This document shows, in pieces, positions 46,159 through 59,272 of a stretch of DNA of 64,000 bases. Source of the stretch: Sipunculus nudus (lineage: Eukaryota; Annelida; Sipuncula; Golfingiida; Sipunculidae); the NCBI GenBank assembly GCA_026874595.1, contig CM049318.1:35549956-35613955 (forward strand). The letters run 5' to 3'. Every line of letters begins with the position of its first letter. Position 1 is the first letter of the stretch. The notes under the pieces are model-generated. The model was given only the letters and a program-made list of their open reading frames with translations, was not told where the DNA came from and did not search any database. Made by a program: the position numbers and the translations under genes.

Positions 46159-47290
46159 ACTGTTTAAGTCTGCACGAAACCTTCCTCGTCACGCCAAGTC
46201 GTGATTCTAAATGAAGGAATCACATGCAAGGTCTAATTATACATGCTAGTAAAGTCACGAGAAGTCGATGCGGCACTAAAGCACAGTCCTTTTTTTTCTA
46301 CCTGAATGTCGTTATAAGCGGACATGCAATGGTGCCTAAAGCGTAAAGCCAGTCAACGAAGTATTGCAAAGTGTAGTACACGGAAGGAATTATTGTATTA
46401 CGGGTTGATATTTAAATGGATGAACATGATGTACAGCTTCATGAATAACCTTCATACATATTCAGTTCTATTATTTTCAAAACAATAACTTTTTAGAATA
46501 AAAACGTTTTGGTACGGGTGGTTGCTCGTTGGTGCAGTTTTGCCTGTACACGTGTATACATACTTCAAATAAATATATTTTCACTTCCGCCTGTTTTTCT
46601 ATTTTTTACGGTATACACTTCCTTTTTTTTCATTTTTATACGTATTCATAACTGACGTTTTGGGGTAAATGCTCGAACCTGCAAACATTTTTGGATTTGA
46701 GTTCAATTTTACTCTTCCCAGCCTCCAGTACTCTTTAGAATTACGATACTTTACATGAGAACACTTTAGGTCATAAGTACTTTTAGGTCATAAGTACTTG
46801 CTGTGCTAGATGTAAGTGTGCAAGAACATATAATTTAAACCAGGATATCAGAAGAAAACTATATAAAACACATTTTAACCGGGGTATCAGAAAAAAATGT
46901 TAAAATATAACAAAATAAAATGAGAGTTCTTATGGACATTTAGCTCGACTGTGTTCAAATCCCATGTGACTGTGATATGTCTAATAAAATTTCGATTTTC
47001 CCTGCAAATGCTTCATATTTTTTATTTGTTTCGGTTATTTTCAAAACCACCATTAAACTAGCGATAAATTAAAGGTATATTAAATGCGCAACAAGTGATA
47101 TGGAGATAAATATCTCTAAGAGAAAAATGCGTTGCAAAGTTCAGGTCAATCCATGCAAACTTAATTCAGATAGTTCTGATTTTTTTACTAACATGAAATG
47201 TTCACACTGTACATGTAAGTACTTGTTTATGGATTTTATTCCAATTTAATGATTCTGTTGCAGAGCTAATGCCAGACGAGATGGCAATTT
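46159..47290. other. Upstream flank of the astacin gene
   Basis: No open frame of note. A direct repeat TTAGGTCATAAGTACTT occurs twice in tandem near 46766-46800. Regulatory sequence for the gene would be expected here, but none can be named. Confidence 0.4.
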
Positions 47291-47522
47291 AAAATTCTCA
47301 AAAAAACCCATTAAACTTGTGTAAAACTGAAGTGTATGTGTAAGGCATGGGTGTTAACATAATGGGACAACACCTATATCAGGTGCAATACATTAAGGAC
47401 CATGCACACAGCTACACGTTTAATATACAGCAGGATATGATTCGTTCTTCCCTGTGTGACATGGTCCGTAATAAGAGACGGCTTTACTGTCTTAAGAACC
47501 AGTGCAGCGTGTCGGAAAAATA

Positions 47523-47523
<1 letters not shown>

Positions 47524-47584
<61 letters not shown>

Positions 47585-47596
47585 CCGAAATACTAG

Positions 47597-47636
<40 letters not shown>

Positions 47637-47698
47637 GGTTTAGCCGAGTTAGTCTGTTGTTGAAATGTAGGTAGAAAATAAGAATGCTTTTTAGCTAG

Positions 47699-47761
<63 letters not shown>

Positions 47762-47825
47762 ATAAAACATTTCGGGAGGATCAGTATAGCTTAGATATAA
47801 TATATATATATATTATATGTGTATA

Positions 47826-47862
<37 letters not shown>
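47524..47862. repeat. Cluster of four TA microsatellites
   Basis: Pure or nearly pure TA tracts at 47524-47584, 47600-47634, 47706-47759 and 47802-47862. Confidence 0.95.
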
Positions 47863-47864
<2 letters not shown>

Positions 47865-48042
47865 TGAAAAATCGTTGTGTCAAACTCGCTTAAGTCGAAT
47901 ACCCCGTTTAATAGTTACAGACTTGGTATTCCGGACACCTCTAGTTAAATTATTACCAAATAAAACCCGCTTGTGTCGATCTTCGGACGTGTCGAAGTTT
48001 TTAATGGGTCCCTTCGATTTCGACACAACGAGGTTTCACTGT
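47861..48042. mobile_element. 182-bp palindromic MITE, mariner-like
   Basis: ACAGTGAAAAATCGTTGTGTC at the left pairs with GACACAACGAGGTTTCACTGT at the right. It lies in a TA tract, so the target TA cannot be proven. A further diverged GTGAAACCTGTGTAAAAAGA element follows at 48047-48160. Both are missing from copy 2. Confidence 0.7.
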
Positions 48043-49542
48043 ATACTGTGAAACCTGTGTAAAAAGAGGACTCTTAGATCACTTGTACATTAAGGCCACA
48101 TTTTTTTGGCCAGTCCTACGATAGGTCTTATTTCGCAGGTTTCCCTTTATATACCTTTGTGGTAAAGAGGTTTGGGTGGAAGTACATGATTTAAACGGAA
48201 CAAAAATACACAGTGTAATGCCACCCAAATATTACTTTTTCATCTCCTACAACCCATAATTTATTTCCAAAGATTGTTGAATTTCCAATTCTAAGTTCTG
48301 GCCTGGAATAAACTTTCACCAACACAACTAGGGGCCTTGTGCATTAATTATGTTAACCTTAAGTTCAGAACCAGACCAAGTACTATTTCGTACAATTGTA
48401 ATTGTGTAATGGTCACCCTAAAAAAGGCACACGTCTCCTGCCACAAGTCTCAAGATATGTAGAATGTCCCTCTTTTGCAACAGACCCGAATATTGTCCTA
48501 CAAAAAAGATATAACTATAGCTTTTGGCCATTAAAAAAATTATTTTTCGTAAACCGTTTTTGTAAATAAAGACCAGGTTCTTACCAATGTTGTTCAGTTG
48601 TGCTATCGCACAGTTTACTTAAAAGTATTAAAAAAATATTTACAGCATATCAAGAACTGAAGCAAACTTTCTTATTTTCCAGGCGAAAATACACTATACT
48701 ATGTATTGCATCTTGGACGGTAAAGAAACAAAAATATCCTTCTCGCACCATTTTTTTCATAGAGACCATAAAACAATAATTGTTTTGAGTGTTGCATTTA
48801 ATTCCATCACTCACACAATTGTTACACCTGTATACATGAAACTTTTCTTCTTCCAGTGTTTAGTTCAAATTTATCTCCATCTGGGTCATCCAAGTCAAAG
48901 TCTAAGAGAAAATACCACTCTAAAACCACTGAGCAAATATTATAAAATGTCTTTCCATAGTCCATGAAACAGGTATAAATGCACAGTTGGTGTATCTGCA
49001 TAGTACAGATGGAAATATAATTAATGTGTCTGTCGCCATTAAATCTGCACTGATTCCGGCTTTGTGATTTTGATTAGAACATCATTTGGCTAAGAAACAG
49101 CTCATTTCTAGTTTAGATAATAATTAACGATCGGCCTTTTTTTCTCCGAATGGCGTTTACTTAAAGTGTTCGCCTAATTACCTTATACGGCCGCTACTAA
49201 TGAGCTGGCCTCACCCCCTGATGAGGCCTATATTCATCACAGTCTGATTGGCTTATAATTGGTCCGTGTGTTTACCGTGCACACCACTATATTAGTGCGC
49301 TTAAATATGTTTACATCGGTAAGGTTTATTAGCTGCTTTTTAATCCGATCTTTATTTAATCTAGTCTTGCATGTATTAATTGTAAAATAAATCTGAAGGG
49401 ACTTACAGTCAAAAGTAGTGTATTCCAAACATAGAAATATTCGAAAATCCAAATTCGCCTTCTGGCCCATGAATCCTGAGAACTTCGTTCTTACGAAAGG
49501 TGAGTGTGCCCTGTGCGTAATATGTTTTAATTCAACTTCTGC

Positions 49543-50032
49543 CAGTTGTTTAGGGCTCGAATCCGGACTATCATTCTAGTCCTTTTTGTATAGACTCGAA
49601 AGTGGACTCGAGGGTCTTGGACTAAAAATTGTACTCGGACTCAGAGACAGGACTAAAAAAAACAGTCCGAATCTATCTTGAGTCCAGTAGAGAAAAAGCT
49701 AGATCTGTCACATACTATGCAGACCCACATACATGGCGAACACAAACAAAATATAAGGCCCGCAAAGAGACTATATTTCTTAATCTCTTGGAGTTAAATA
49801 TAATTAAGCATCCAAGTAAACAGCAGGTAAAACAAACATATAAAATACACCTGACAATCTCATATATCTTTTTAAATTTTCTGATGAAAAGAGATTGGTA
49901 TTGGACTTCAAATACAAGACTCGGGGTCCAAGGGACTCGTACTCGACGAATCTAGACGATTCTGAGGGAGTCAGACTTGAACTCAGGCACGAGTGGCCTG
50001 GACTCGGATGTCGTGGAGTCGACTACATCAGT
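49543..50032. mobile_element. hAT-like MITE in copy 1
   Basis: Ends resemble CAGTTGTTTAGGGCTCGAATCC and CGACTACATCA. The interior is rich in GGACTCGAGTCC-like words in both orientations. The counterpart at 55146-58539 preserves an 11-bp perfect inverted end. Confidence 0.6.
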
Positions 50033-51254
50033 CACGCCTGACGCGAGACAGATGATTCACGATCACAGGACTGCGGTTTCATAGATAAAGCAGAGACATC
50101 ACCTCATGCATGTTAGCAAAACATCGAATATAACTCAATCTCTCATCTGACTTACTGATAAAATCGAGTGTTGTGCTTTCATATGTAATTAAGTGTGTTT
50201 ATAAATACTAAAATTAAAATTCAAAGTAATATCAAGCATACATGGACAAGCGTGTCACATCAATTATCGAATTCCGGAGGCTAGCTACAGTTTCGCCATA
50301 ATGACTAAGCAGATTAAATGACGTATTCATCACGACTCCGTCACGATGGAATTCGTGAACGTTAAATACATCGTAGTAAGAGTTATGATTGCAGGGTTAC
50401 GTCATGTCACGAAATACCAGGTTCACCTAGGGTTTCCCCTGCGAGCGATCGAAACATCTATCGATGAATCAGATAATGTACGGTGCAAAATAAAAATGAA
50501 ATATTCGAGAATACCAATAAAAACTGTTTATATTAACCCGTATATAATTTAACCTATTAACACACAGACCAGTGAATCAAAGGTCAAAGCCTTTGATTAA
50601 ATCACTTGAGAGAATCTCTGAGCTTGTATTTGGAATTAGCCATTTTACCTTTAAGGCGTCCGCCTAATACTTCCATTTTTAGCGATTCGTGAGTATCCCT
50701 TGGTGCCAAAAATGCCAGGAATCTGTTTATTACTACCACAGCATGAGACAGCATGCCATAATGTTCCTTACAAGGCAACCATGCCAACACTCGGCATTAT
50801 GTGTCATGAATAATTGTGTTTTGACATCTTATGTTATCAGGAGCGGATCCAGGATTTAGGCAAATCTAATGTCTAATGGCAGAACCCGAAAAAGTCCCAA
50901 ATTTCGGAAAATAGGGGTTCCAGGCTGCAAAAATGTCCTGAAACCCTCAGGATAACTGTTGCTGCGTTTATAAAAAAAAGGGGGGAGGAGTCAGGACCTG
51001 TCCTATCTACTTCTGCGGTTTTAATTTTTTTGAGTTTACCGGAGATTTGTGCAAATTAATGCAAAGGTAAACACCTATCAGAAGATCCCCATAAGATAAG
51101 CAATTCTCTCTCTCTCTCATACACATATGTATATGTATTTTTGTATGTACATATATATATATATATGTTTATATATAATATATTATGTTATATAGGTATA
51201 TGTAACAACAAGCCTGCATGGCAGAAAATCGTGTGTAGAAGTGTGGGTGTGTGT

Positions 51255-51271
51255 GGGGGGGGGGGGGGGGG
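51255..51271. repeat. Run of 17 G
   Basis: Uninterrupted G tract preceded by GTGTGGGTGTGTGT. Shortened to GGGGG at the same place in copy 2 (about 59525). Confidence 0.9.
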
Positions 51272-51544
51272 TCATACCTGGGGATCCTTGTACACTGTCT
51301 AAAGAAAGGTGAATCGGTGCAAAAGCAAGCATAATTAACATATTTATTCTGAAACTATATTACAGAGAGCCTAGTTCGTGTTAGGATCCTATAAGGGGTC
51401 AATTAATGCACAGCTGGATGAGTTTTCCGTGTCCTGTGTCTGTTCCCACACTCCTCGAGTTCGTTGGCTGTAAATGATTGAATGATAACATTATCCTCTC
51501 TTCATGCAGGTTAAGCAAAGAGCAGCCAGATATCGATCAATCCA

Positions 51545-53560
51545 GTTATTAGCTCAGCTGACTGAGAATCAACTATGGTATAGATATTGCGCATTTTTCA
51601 TCGTCTGTCCAGCCGTCTTGCCGTCTGGCCGACGGTGGTCAGGCCGTCCGGTCGGCAATTAGCAGGGCACAAATCGTAGCCGCTGGACCTAGAAACTCCC
51701 AAGTGTACATCCAGGGAGGGCAATCGAAAATCCCCCAGGAAACCTAAAATTAGATCAGGGTTGCCTATATCTTCCGAGCTATGAGGCTTATCAGTACCCC
51801 TCTGAATAATTAAAAAAAAATGATACAAAACCTCCAGTATCTTGATGATTAACGCATGGATTGCCTTGTATCTTGCCTTGAAAATTGACCATGGCTAGTT
51901 TCGCCAGTTTACGAAAACTGGTGATGCCACTTGATTTATTCTAAACTTTACGATTTTTTTCTGTTTTTTTTTAGCCCGTCAAATGACAGCAATTATGTCA
52001 GGTTCTCAGGTATGGTTTCATCCAGTGTGCTGAAACCCCAATGGGAGTATTGATTATGATTGGTTTCTTCAACTCCTGAAGACTTGTGACGCCACCTGTA
52101 TTTTTTATTTATTTTTTATGCATTTTTTTTTTGGGGGGGGGACTGCCAAATTATTTTGACACTATCAGATTTGCAACTACGGTTTCATCTGTGTCCTGAA
52201 ACCTTGTGTTGTTTATTAGGGCCCCGCTTGAATAAGCGGGTGCCCTATATCCATCGTGGGGGCGGTGGTGTAATGGTTAAGGTGCCGGGCTCATGATCGA
52301 GAGGTCGTGAGTTCGAATCCCGGTCAGACCCCCATCGTGCCAAGACCCTTAGGCAAGGTCCCAACTGCAAGTGTGCCTCTGTTCACCCAGCAGTAGAAAT
52401 GGGTACCAATAAATACTGGGAAGGTAACCTGCGATGGAATAGCGTCCCATCCATTAGGAGTCTAACTCCTAAGTCGCTTCACGCTACAGAAACCGGGATA
52501 AGCTCCGGCTTGATGAGCCATTAGGCTCGGGTGTAAAAGCCCAGCAGACTTACCTACCTGTATCCATCACCCTGTCCGTCCGTCTGTCTTTCTGTATGTC
52601 CGTAAAATTGGTTTCCTGATAATAACCCCAGTTTGAATATACATGTGAATTTCATACTTGAAATGCATGGCCTACTCCTACATGGAGTGCCTACATGGCC
52701 TAACGCAAGAACTCTATTGATTTGGGGTCATGAGGTCAAAGGTTAAGGTCACAGGAGCCACATATTTAGAAGATAGTGGATGCATTTTGAGCCAAACTTT
52801 TCATCCTCAACATTGCATCTTGCACAAATAACTGACATGCCAATAGGGAAATAACCTGATGAATTTTAGGGTCACTAGGTCAAAGGTCAAGGTCGAGGGG
52901 GCCATCTGTCCACATATTTATTTCCAGGTGAAAACCCAGTTTGGATTGACATATTGGTTTCAAACTTGACTTATATATGACCTACAAATAATGTTAAAAC
53001 CCTTTCAATTTTGGGGGTCGTGAGGTCAAAGGTCAAGGACATGGTCACAGGACCTACTTCTTTAAAAAGATTTTGGATGCATTTTTAGCTAAACTTTTCG
53101 TCCGAAACCTTCCGTCTTCCACGAAGCGCACCTGCCAGTAGGGGAAGATTTCTTTTGATCTTGGGGTCACTAGGTAAAATGAAGGTTAGCGGGGCCATCC
53201 AGTGACAAATTGGTTTATGGATGAAAACTCCATTTTTGTAGACAGATTGGCCTTAAACGGATCACAGGACCCATAAAACTATCCTTATAAACAATTCTGC
53301 TGAGCTTCGACACCAATGGGTCCCTTGATTTTGCGTCACAACTAAGGTTTTCTCCATCCATGGGCATTTATAGGTGTATTTGCAACTGACTTACTAGTGA
53401 ACCTAGCGGATAAATGGTTTGTATCGAATCAAATTAAAAAAAAAAATCAAGATTTTTTTTATCTATACATATCTGACATTCTAACAACTCTGATATTTAT
53501 TGAATTTTAAATTCTAGAAACGGGCATTTTTTGATAAATGCAAGCCTCCGCCATTTCGGT
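51545..53560. repeat. AGGTCAAAGGTCA repeat block, copy 1
   Basis: Begins TTAGCTCAGCTGACTGAGAA. Contains a loosely repeated ~150-bp motif whose core is GAGGTCAAAGGTTAAGGTCA, at about 52731, 52867 and 53022. The same block is at 59800-62400. Confidence 0.75.
52256..52560 (+). mobile_element. Complete tRNA-derived SINE with 8-bp target duplication
   Basis: Flanked by TATCCATC at 52248-52255 and 52561-52568. The head has a tRNA-like A box (GTGTAATGGTTAAGG) and B box (GAGTTCGAATCCCGG). The body includes CGCTTCACGCTACAGAAACC and ATGAGCCATTAGGCTCG, a core I associate with molluscan SINEs. Absent at the matching point of copy 2 (about 61050). Confidence 0.88.
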
Positions 53561-53782
53561 ACTATCCCCAACCATTAATCTTGTGTAAAACTGAATGTAT
53601 GTGTAAGGTATTGGTGTTTACGTAATGGGACAACACCAATATCAGGTGCAATACGTCTAGTAACACCCCCACAGCTACACGTTATACAGGATATGCCTCG
53701 TTTTTATCCTGTGTGACATGGTCCGTAATAAAGGACGGCTTTACTCTCTTAAAACCAGTGCAGCGTGAAGGAAACCCTAGCA

Positions 53783-53783
<1 letters not shown>

Positions 53784-53840
<57 letters not shown>

Positions 53841-53941
53841 GGTATAGCAGTGTTAGTCTGTTGTCGAAGTGTAGGTAAATTTTTTTTTAGCTAGACTAAC
53901 TCATTTATGTGAAATAATAAATAAGTTAGTCTAAATACTAT

Positions 53942-53974
<33 letters not shown>
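53784..53974. repeat. TA microsatellites of copy 2
   Basis: Tracts at 53784-53838 and 53947-53974, at the positions of those in copy 1. Confidence 0.9.
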
Positions 53975-53980
<6 letters not shown>

Positions 53981-54029
53981 CACAGAAATAATACACATTT
54001 GTAAGGATAAGTATAGCTTAGGTAGAATA

Positions 54030-54082
54030 TATATATATATATTTATACATACATACATACATACATACGTACATACATACAT
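54030..54082. repeat. TA and CATA microsatellites
   Basis: A short TA run followed by about nine ACAT units with one G interruption. Confidence 0.85.
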
Positions 54083-54833
54083 AGTTTTACGCAAGTTTCA
54101 ACTTATAATAATGTGTGGTAAAGGTCTTAGCCAAAGGGAGAGTACATGGTTAAACGGAACGAAAATTAACAGAGCAGGTCATGCCTGTCTTCTTTCTACC
54201 ACCAACCGTTACTATTACATCTGTGCAAATACTAACCACTGTGCAAATACTAATTAACAAATGCATTTGCGTAATCTCTAAAACAAGCATAAACGCACAG
54301 GTAGTGTATCTGCATAGTACAGGTGGAATTATAATTAATGTGTATGCCGCCGTTGAATGTGCACTGATTCCGGCTTTGTAATTTTTTATTAGAACTACAT
54401 TTGGCTAAGAATCAGCTCATTTGTGGTTTGGAAAATATTTACGACCGGCTTTTTTTTCTCCGAGCGTCGTTCACTTTGTAAGTTATCACTTAAAGTGTTC
54501 GCCTCATTACCTAATACGACCGGTACTAATGTGCTGGCCTAACACCCTCATGTGGCCTATATTCATCACTGCCTGGTTGGCTTATATTTGTTCCGTGTGT
54601 TTACTGTGCACAACACGATTTTAGCGCGCTTATATATGTCTATATCGGTTAGATTTATTAGCTGCTTTTGAATTCGATCCTTATTCAATCTGCTCTTGCA
54701 TGTATTTTCTGTAAAATAAGTCTGAAGGGACTAACAGTCACACGTAGTGTATTCCAAACATAGGAATATTCGACCGATTCTGGCCGAATAATCGTGAGAA
54801 CTTGGTTTTTACCAAAGGTGTGTCCTGTACGTA

Positions 54834-54927
54834 ATAATAATAATAATATATAGTATTTGTATAGCGCCAAAATCTCCGATGGTCGGACTCACAGCGCAAT
54901 TCACACACACACACACACACACACACC
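54834..54927. repeat. ATA and CA microsatellites
   Basis: AATAATAATAATA at 54834-54846 and a CA run at about 54902-54926, separated by a block beginning GTATTTGTATAGCGCC that copy 1 lacks. Confidence 0.75.
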
Positions 54928-56292
54928 CATATACTCATACAATTTCATGGAAATCTACTCCCTGTGCCTGACCCAGAAATAAAAAATGGATATTAATTAC
55001 CAAAAGCTTGACGAAAGAGAAACGTTTTTAAATTAGTTTTAAATGATACAAGAGTTGGAGATTTTCTAAGTGTAATGGGAAGTGAATTTCAAATTTTGGG
55101 GCTATGAAACGGAAGGAACGTAATACGTATTAATTAAACTTCTGCCAGTGATGTAGGACTCGAATCCGGATTCGAGTCCGTTTTTAGGGTCTCGAAACTG
55201 AACTCGAGGGTCCTGGATTTGGAATCGTACTCGGACTCGGAGGCAGAGACTCGGGAAATTAGTACGAGTCAATTTCAATTCAAGTAGGGATAAAGCTAGA
55301 TCTGTCACATACTATGCATACGTACAAACATGGGCGAACACAGAATATTATGCCCACAAATAGATTATATTTCTTAAGCTTTGGGAGTTAAACATTATTA
55401 AACATTCAAGTGAACAGCATGTATGGTAATAAACAAAAAATACACCTTACAATCTCATATATGTTTTTAATTTTTCTTAAATCCCCCCCCCCCACAATCA
55501 GCTAAACCCATTTTTTCTGATAGCTGTGAGCCTATACTTTGATTTTAAGGATGTTAATATTGAATAAACTTGGACTGATTAGGAGTTCCGGGCTGTTTTA
55601 TTCCTCACACCATAATAATTGAAGATTTCATTACTCATTTTAGGGGTAGGGCAAATCAAAATGACTCACTATTCCTGTGCATGCCGGAATTAGATCAAAT
55701 GGTCAGTTTATGGCCTGATGTGGGTTTATAACTTACAACTGAAATGTTTTGGCTAACATATGTGCAAGGAATTCTCAAAATAAAAGCACTTGAATAAAAG
55801 ATTTTGGTGCAATATTAAGGATTGTGTGAGAAACTCCATATTAGGTGTAGAGTAAATATATAAATGACCATAACTCCATCAATGTTTAACCTAGAACAAT
55901 AAAGTACCCACCAAATAGTTGCATTAACCATGCACGTTCAGATAATATATCAAATACGCAAATTTAGGTCAATATTGAGGTCAACAGGGGTCAAAGGTCA
56001 TGAGATTTTCCATGTACCCAACATCTAGAAACTGACGATTCATTATTTCTCTGCATTGAGAAATTAGAATAACATTTAATGATTTATTTATCGTCAGATG
56101 TGGGTTTATATAACATGTTCAAGATTTTCTCGAAATAAAAGCACCTGAACAAAAGATGTTTTTTTGTGATGTTACATTTTGTAAGTAACGGTATATTAGG
56201 GGTAGGGGAAATTTAAATGACCATTAATCAACCAATGTTTAACCGAGAACAAAAAATACCCATCATCTTGTTTTATTGGCCATGCCGGTCAA

Positions 56293-56293
<1 letters not shown>

Positions 56294-56342
<49 letters not shown>
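56294..56342. repeat. TA microsatellite in the foldback element
   Basis: Nearly pure (TA)n. Confidence 0.95.
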
Positions 56343-56345
<3 letters not shown>

Positions 56346-56400
56346 TTATGCAAATTAGGGCAATATAGAGGTCACTAGCGGTCAAAAGGTCATGACTATT

Positions 56401-56504
56401 AAAATGTAGCGAATCATAATTATTCTGTGTGGTGAATATAGATCAAATTATCAAAATGTAGCGAATCATAATTATTCTGTGTGGTGAATATAGATCAAAT
56501 TATC
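56401..56504. repeat. Perfect 52-bp tandem duplication
   Basis: 56401-56452 and 56453-56504 are identical (starting AAAATGTAGCGAATC), so this is a very recent event inside an otherwise old element. Confidence 0.95.
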
Positions 56505-59247
56505 AAATTATGGCCTGGAATAGGTTCTCTATCTAAGGATAACTCAAAATAAATGAACGTTATCAAAGTACATTGAAGTGGTGTAAAGTTAAATAATTTT
56601 TGAGAAACAACTTGTTAGTTGTCGGGTTAATAAAAATATTCGTAACTCCAAAAGTCTATGGGAAAAATGAATAATGTACCTATCAAATATTTTTTTTGTC
56701 ATGCCAGTTAAGCTGACACACACACACACACACATATATATAAACTATAGCATTATAGAAAGTACTATAGTGATTCATCAGTACTTTGAATGTTGGCAAT
56801 AGATAAGACGATAAATTATAAGGGGCTTATGACCTCCCGTTTGATCAACGATAGTATTTTTTTCGGTAACCTAAAGTGTCCTTTTACACATTTCAAATGT
56901 TAAGAAAAGAAGTGCATGGGATCGTGCAATGTAAAATCCAAAATAGACACGATATCTTCCCTCTAATGTCAATACCTAACAGGAAACTGCTTACAACAAA
57001 GTTGTTTTAAAAATCGAGTGTCAGTCTCAGGAGGCCCATAATGACTGATATTTTATTTTTTTCGTTAAAAGATTTAAAAAAAATTGCGCTCATAATGACG
57101 CCTGCCGGGCGGTAAATGAATTTCCTTTAATTTTAATTTTTGTCGTCACATAATCACAAGTAAAGAATTTTATAGATGCTACTATACCGGAACATTGATT
57201 GTTCCAGTATGAATAAGGTAACTCTGAATCATTTACTGTAAACTAATAGCAGTTCAGGTACCGGAATTAGTATAGTGACTGACTCATAGATGGACTACTC
57301 TATTGACCCACATGCTGAAGGGAACTGTATTTTCAATAAGAATGACCATATATAATATTTGACCATTCAATCGATATACATACTAAGACGGGCATTGACT
57401 AGTCTCTGGTTATTAGAATTTGGCCGATACTAAAATCTTATGACCTTTTGACCATTGTTGTCTTCAATACTTTCCAATGATATTTTCATATCTTATATAT
57501 CATATTAATTGACATGCAATTGGGTCGATATTTTGACCTACCCCTAAAACAGCTTTTCATACAATGGCTTTTATTAAATTTATTTCATTTGTTCATGTGC
57601 TTTTATTTTGAGTTATCCTTGGAAATGTGTGAATCAGAAATTTCTGAAAGTATAGCTCAAACCTATTCAAGGTTATAATTTGATCGTTTTATCTAATTCC
57701 GCCATGCAGAATAACCCAGTCGCAAAATTTGTTTGTATTTCATCCGAGATTAAAGTGTCATGACCTATTGACCACTCCTGACCTCTATATAGGCCTCATT
57801 TGCATAGTTTTATACACAATCTTATTCGGCATGGTCAATGCAACAATATGTCGGATACTTTATTGTTCTAGGTTAAACATTGATGGAATAATTGTCATTT
57901 CAATTTCACCTATCCCCAAATTGAGTTTCTCACACAATCCTTAATATTGCAACAATGTCTTTTGTTCAGATGCTTTTATTTTGAGTAATCCGTGCACATG
58001 TGTGGGCCAAAACATTCCAAGTGTGTGATATAAACCCACGTCAGGCTATAAATTGACCATTTGATCTATTTCCGCCTTGAACAGAAATAATGAGTCGTCA
58101 GTTTCTAGATTTTAGGCACGGGGAAAGTCTCATGGCCTTTTGACCACTGTTGGCCTCAATATTGACCTTACTTGCACATTTTACATATTATCTGAACGTG
58201 CTTGATAAATTCAATAATTTTATGGGTACTTTGTTATTCTGGGTTAAACAGTTATGGAGTTATGGTCATTTTAATTTCGCCTACCCCTAAAATCGGTGAC
58301 AAAATCTTCAGTTGTTATAGTGTGAAAAAAAACAGCCCACCACTAGTGAGTCCCAGTTTATTCAATGTTAACATCCTTAAAATCAAAGTATAGGCTCACA
58401 GCAATAAGAAAAAATAGGTTTAGCTGATAGGAAGGGGGGAGTCAAAGTGGGTCCCTCCAGCCCACGCACTAAGGAGTCGGACTTGAACTCGGACTCGAGT
58501 GGCCTCCACTTGGATGTCGTAAACTCGACTACATCACTGTTTAGTCGTTTGTGTTTGTGACGATTCATTATAAATGTGTCATGCCTGACGCCAGACTTTT
58601 CACAGCTATTCAAACACACATAAATTGCAAAGGAATTTATAATTTTTTTCGAGCTAATTCGGTGTCAACTATATGGTGTTTTTCATGAAGTCTTTAATAT
58701 TGCACAAACATTACTGCAACAACCAAGTGAAACACGATCAACACAATATGTGTACACTTTTACATTTGAACTATGATGTAAGTAGGTGATTCACAGTCAC
58801 AAATCTTCGGTTTTATAGATAATGCAAAGACATCCGCTCATGCACGAAAATAACTCAATCTCTCATCTGACTTACTGATAAAATGTAGTGTAGTGCCTTC
58901 ATATGTAATTTAGTGTGTTTATAAATCGTAATATCAATATTCAAAATGTTCTCAAGCATAAATGAACAAAAGTATCACATCAATTATAAAATTATGGAGG
59001 CTGGCTACGCTTTCGCTGTAATGACTCAGCAGATGTATAGACATTTCATTAAATCATTTGAGAGAACCTCTGTGCTTGTATTGGGAGTTTGCCATTTAAC
59101 CTTTTAGGCGTCGGTTTAACACTTCTATTTTCGAACGATTCTTGAGTATTCCTTGTGGCAAAAATGCCGGGAATCTGTTTATTACAAGCACAGTTAAGAC
59201 AGCATGCCAAAACGTTGCTTATTATGGCACCTTGCCTACAACCGAGT

Positions 59248-59272
59248 CCCCCCCCCCCCCCCCCCCCCCCCC
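59248..59272. repeat. Run of 25 C
   Basis: Longest homopolymer in the window. It produces false proline-rich open frames around it. Confidence 0.95.

Larger units (their letters stand above)
47293..53570. repeat. Large direct repeat, copy 1
   Basis: Collinear with copy 2 (53571-62440). Anchors (copy 1 with copy 2): 47300-47520 with 53580-53780; 48980-49140 with 54300-54460; 49230-49480 with 54570-54780; 49980-50170 with 58485-58900; 50600-50790 with 59060-59230; 51290-51560 with 59530-59820; 51840-52230 with 60655-61050; 52700-53200 with 61140-61480; 53200-53540 with 62040-62440. No coding capacity recognised. Confidence 0.9.
55483..58439. mobile_element. ~3-kb foldback (palindromic-array) element in copy 2
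   Basis: Ends are CCCCCCCC...ATCAGCTAAACCCATTTTTTCT and its inverted counterpart near 58400-58439. Each arm is about 1-1.2 kb and built of diverged ~400-bp units containing AGGGGTAGG, GGTCAAAGGTCATGA and CAAAATAAAAGCAC words; the right arm has the same units inverted. No coding capacity. The empty site is visible in copy 1 near 49885. Confidence 0.75.
55146..58539. mobile_element. hAT-like MITE in copy 2, split by a foldback insertion
   Basis: Begins CAGTGATGTAG and ends with its exact complement CTACATCACTG. About 430 bp belong to the MITE; the rest is the nested element 55483-58439. No 8-bp target duplication was found, so hAT membership is tentative. Confidence 0.6.

Noticed and set aside
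47374-47770. YIYIYI-rich open frames
   Set aside because: Direct translation of TA microsatellites.
52258-52332. Functional tRNA gene
   Set aside because: The A and B boxes are present, but the T and acceptor stems do not pair properly and it is the head of a SINE with its own target duplication.
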